Shown here piece after piece: positions 16,952 through 17,858 of a stretch of DNA of 17,858 nt. Below the pieces are notes generated by a model. The model saw only the letters and a list, made by a program, of their open reading frames with translations, did not search any database and was not told where the DNA came from. Every line of letters begins with the position of its first letter. The first letter of the stretch is position 1. The DNA lies in the NCBI GenBank assembly GCA_016098155.1, contig JAAAJB010000572.1, positions 1 to 17,858 of the forward strand. The letters are read 5' to 3'. A program made the position numbers and the translations under genes. The stretch comes from Actinomortierella ambigua. Its lineage: Eukaryota > Mortierellomycota > Mortierellomycetes > Mortierellales > Mortierellaceae.

Positions 16952-17791
16952 ATGAGCCGATCTTCCATTAGTGGCCCATTGTCATTCTATAGCGTTGGTC
17001 TCCCGCGTGAATCCATCTACTCGAGCCTCAACAATCTCGTGTCGCCCTTGGTAGACGCGACCACAGCTTCGAGCAATAGCTCCACGCCTTCGCTTCCCTT
17101 CGAGAGTAACCAGGATCAGCTTCAACAGCAACAACAACAGCAGCAGCAGCAGCCTCAACAGCAACAGCACCAACAGCACCAACAACAACTCCTCCTCCTC
17201 CAGCAGCAGCAGCAGCAACAGCAACTCCTCCTCCTCCAGCAATTGCTGCAGCAACAACAGCAGCAACACCAACAGCAGCAGCGAAACCAGCTGAACGCGA
17301 ATCTCGCGCTACCCGCCTGTTCTACCCAACAGGAGCAGCAGCATTGGCACGACAGCATGAGCTACCCAGCTCACCCGTTTGTCATGGGGACCCACCAGCA
17401 ACTCCATCCAACACAAGTGCAGAGTCGCCCACTGGAGCTATCGCTGACAAGCTACCTGGGCACCACGGCGGCATGGCCGACGACCCCGACGTTGTCTACC
17501 ACGCACTTGTCGCTTGCCTCCCCCGGGACGCAGGCCATCAGCAACGGAATCGTCAGCGAGTCGCTTCTAAACACGGGGCAACCCGCCCCATCGCCATTGG
17601 TAGGAGGTCCTGCAAACGCTCGCGCGTCCGCACCTCTATCGAAGTCGGAAAAACTCTTTGATCTCGACGAGACACTCCTCTCTCCATCGCAGCTCTTCTC
17701 GTCATCGTCATCGTCGCAGACGCGATCTTCTCAAGAGAGCGTCCCGCTGCAGCAGGCGCCACGCCAGTCATCAAAGGAATATGTCAACGGG
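16952..17791 (+). CDS. Glutamine-rich protein of unknown function (5' part)
   Basis: I do not recognise this protein. Translation from the ATG at 16952 (MSRSSISGPLSFYSVGLP) gives 280 residues up to a likely donor, GTAGGT at 17792, which is the same hexamer used by ATG101 intron 2. Residues about 58-113 are polyglutamine broken by Leu blocks and single His, written with mixed CAA and CAG codons. The rest is Ser/Thr/Pro-rich with a short charged piece (KSEKLFDLDETLLSPSQLF). Such composition is common in fungal transcription regulators, but no DNA-binding domain is visible in the window. If there is no intron, the frame would close at TAG 17852-17854 and the protein would be 300 residues. In-frame codons upstream of 16952 run through the pyrimidine tract and are not credible coding sequence. 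Confidence 0.65.
17189..17260 (+). repeat. 36-bp tandem duplication inside the polyglutamine tract
   Basis: The 15-mer CTCCTCCTCCTCCAG occurs at 17189-17203 and again at 17225-17239, an offset of 36 bp. Each copy is followed by CAG/CAA codons, giving two blocks of four Leu followed by Gln. This looks like an in-frame duplication of a 12-codon unit, with the second copy partly diverged. Confidence 0.6.
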
Positions 17792-17858
17792 GTAGGTTAC
17801 TTGCTCTCGCGTGTGGGAAGAGGGGTGGTGGGGGAAGTCAGTTTGGAATGGTAGTCCT

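Noticed and set aside
17155..17358. Minus-strand Cys/Trp-rich frame opposite the polyglutamine tract
   Set aside because: It is the antisense frame of CAG/CAA repeats and has no independent support.
1..17858. Search by eye for tRNA, rRNA, CRISPR arrays and transposon ends
   Set aside because: No tRNA B-box context, repeat-spacer pattern, reverse transcriptase, transposase or terminal repeats were recognised. A covariance-model search could still find a small RNA missed by eye.

Overview
This window looks like nuclear DNA from a fungus, most likely an early-diverging one; Mortierellomycotina is my best guess, by inference. The evidence is: short introns (the 11 complete ones are 85-124 nt) with GT..AG ends and CTAAC/CTAAT branch-point-like motifs; an SKT5/CHS4-type chitin-synthase regulator; a single-exon F-box/leucine-rich protein; and full hamartin (TSC1) and ATG101 genes, both of which budding yeast lacks. 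I saw no tRNA, rRNA, transposon or CRISPR array.

Layout, left to right: (1) 109-2568 minus, SEL1-repeat SKT5/CHS4-like protein whose 3' end leaves the window inside an intron. (2) 3809-5692 minus, F-box/LRR protein. (3) 6201-7710 minus, three-exon DUF2461 protein. (4) 8074-9186 plus, two-exon LIM-domain protein, divergent from gene 3. (5) 9281-10347 minus, six-exon ATG101, convergent with gene 4. (6) 10902-16454 plus, four-exon TSC1 (hamartin), divergent from ATG101. (7) 16952-17791 or beyond, plus, a glutamine-rich protein of unknown function that probably continues past the right edge.

The most interesting arrangement is the ATG101-TSC1 pair. The two start codons face away from each other across 554 bp. 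TSC1 is the scaffold of the complex that restrains Rheb and TORC1. ATG101 is the HORMA subunit of the ATG1/ATG13 autophagy-initiation complex, which TORC1 inhibits. A TORC1 brake and a TORC1-controlled autophagy initiator therefore share one upstream region and could be co-regulated. Neither gene is readable as one open frame; both were rebuilt here by joining exons.

Most genes have a strongly pyrimidine-rich tract on the sense strand just upstream of the start codon. Candidate AATAAA signals lie about 60 nt after the ATG101 and DUF2461 stops, over the LIM stop codon, and about 175 nt after the TSC1 stop. Genes are closely packed (gaps 94 bp to 1.2 kb).
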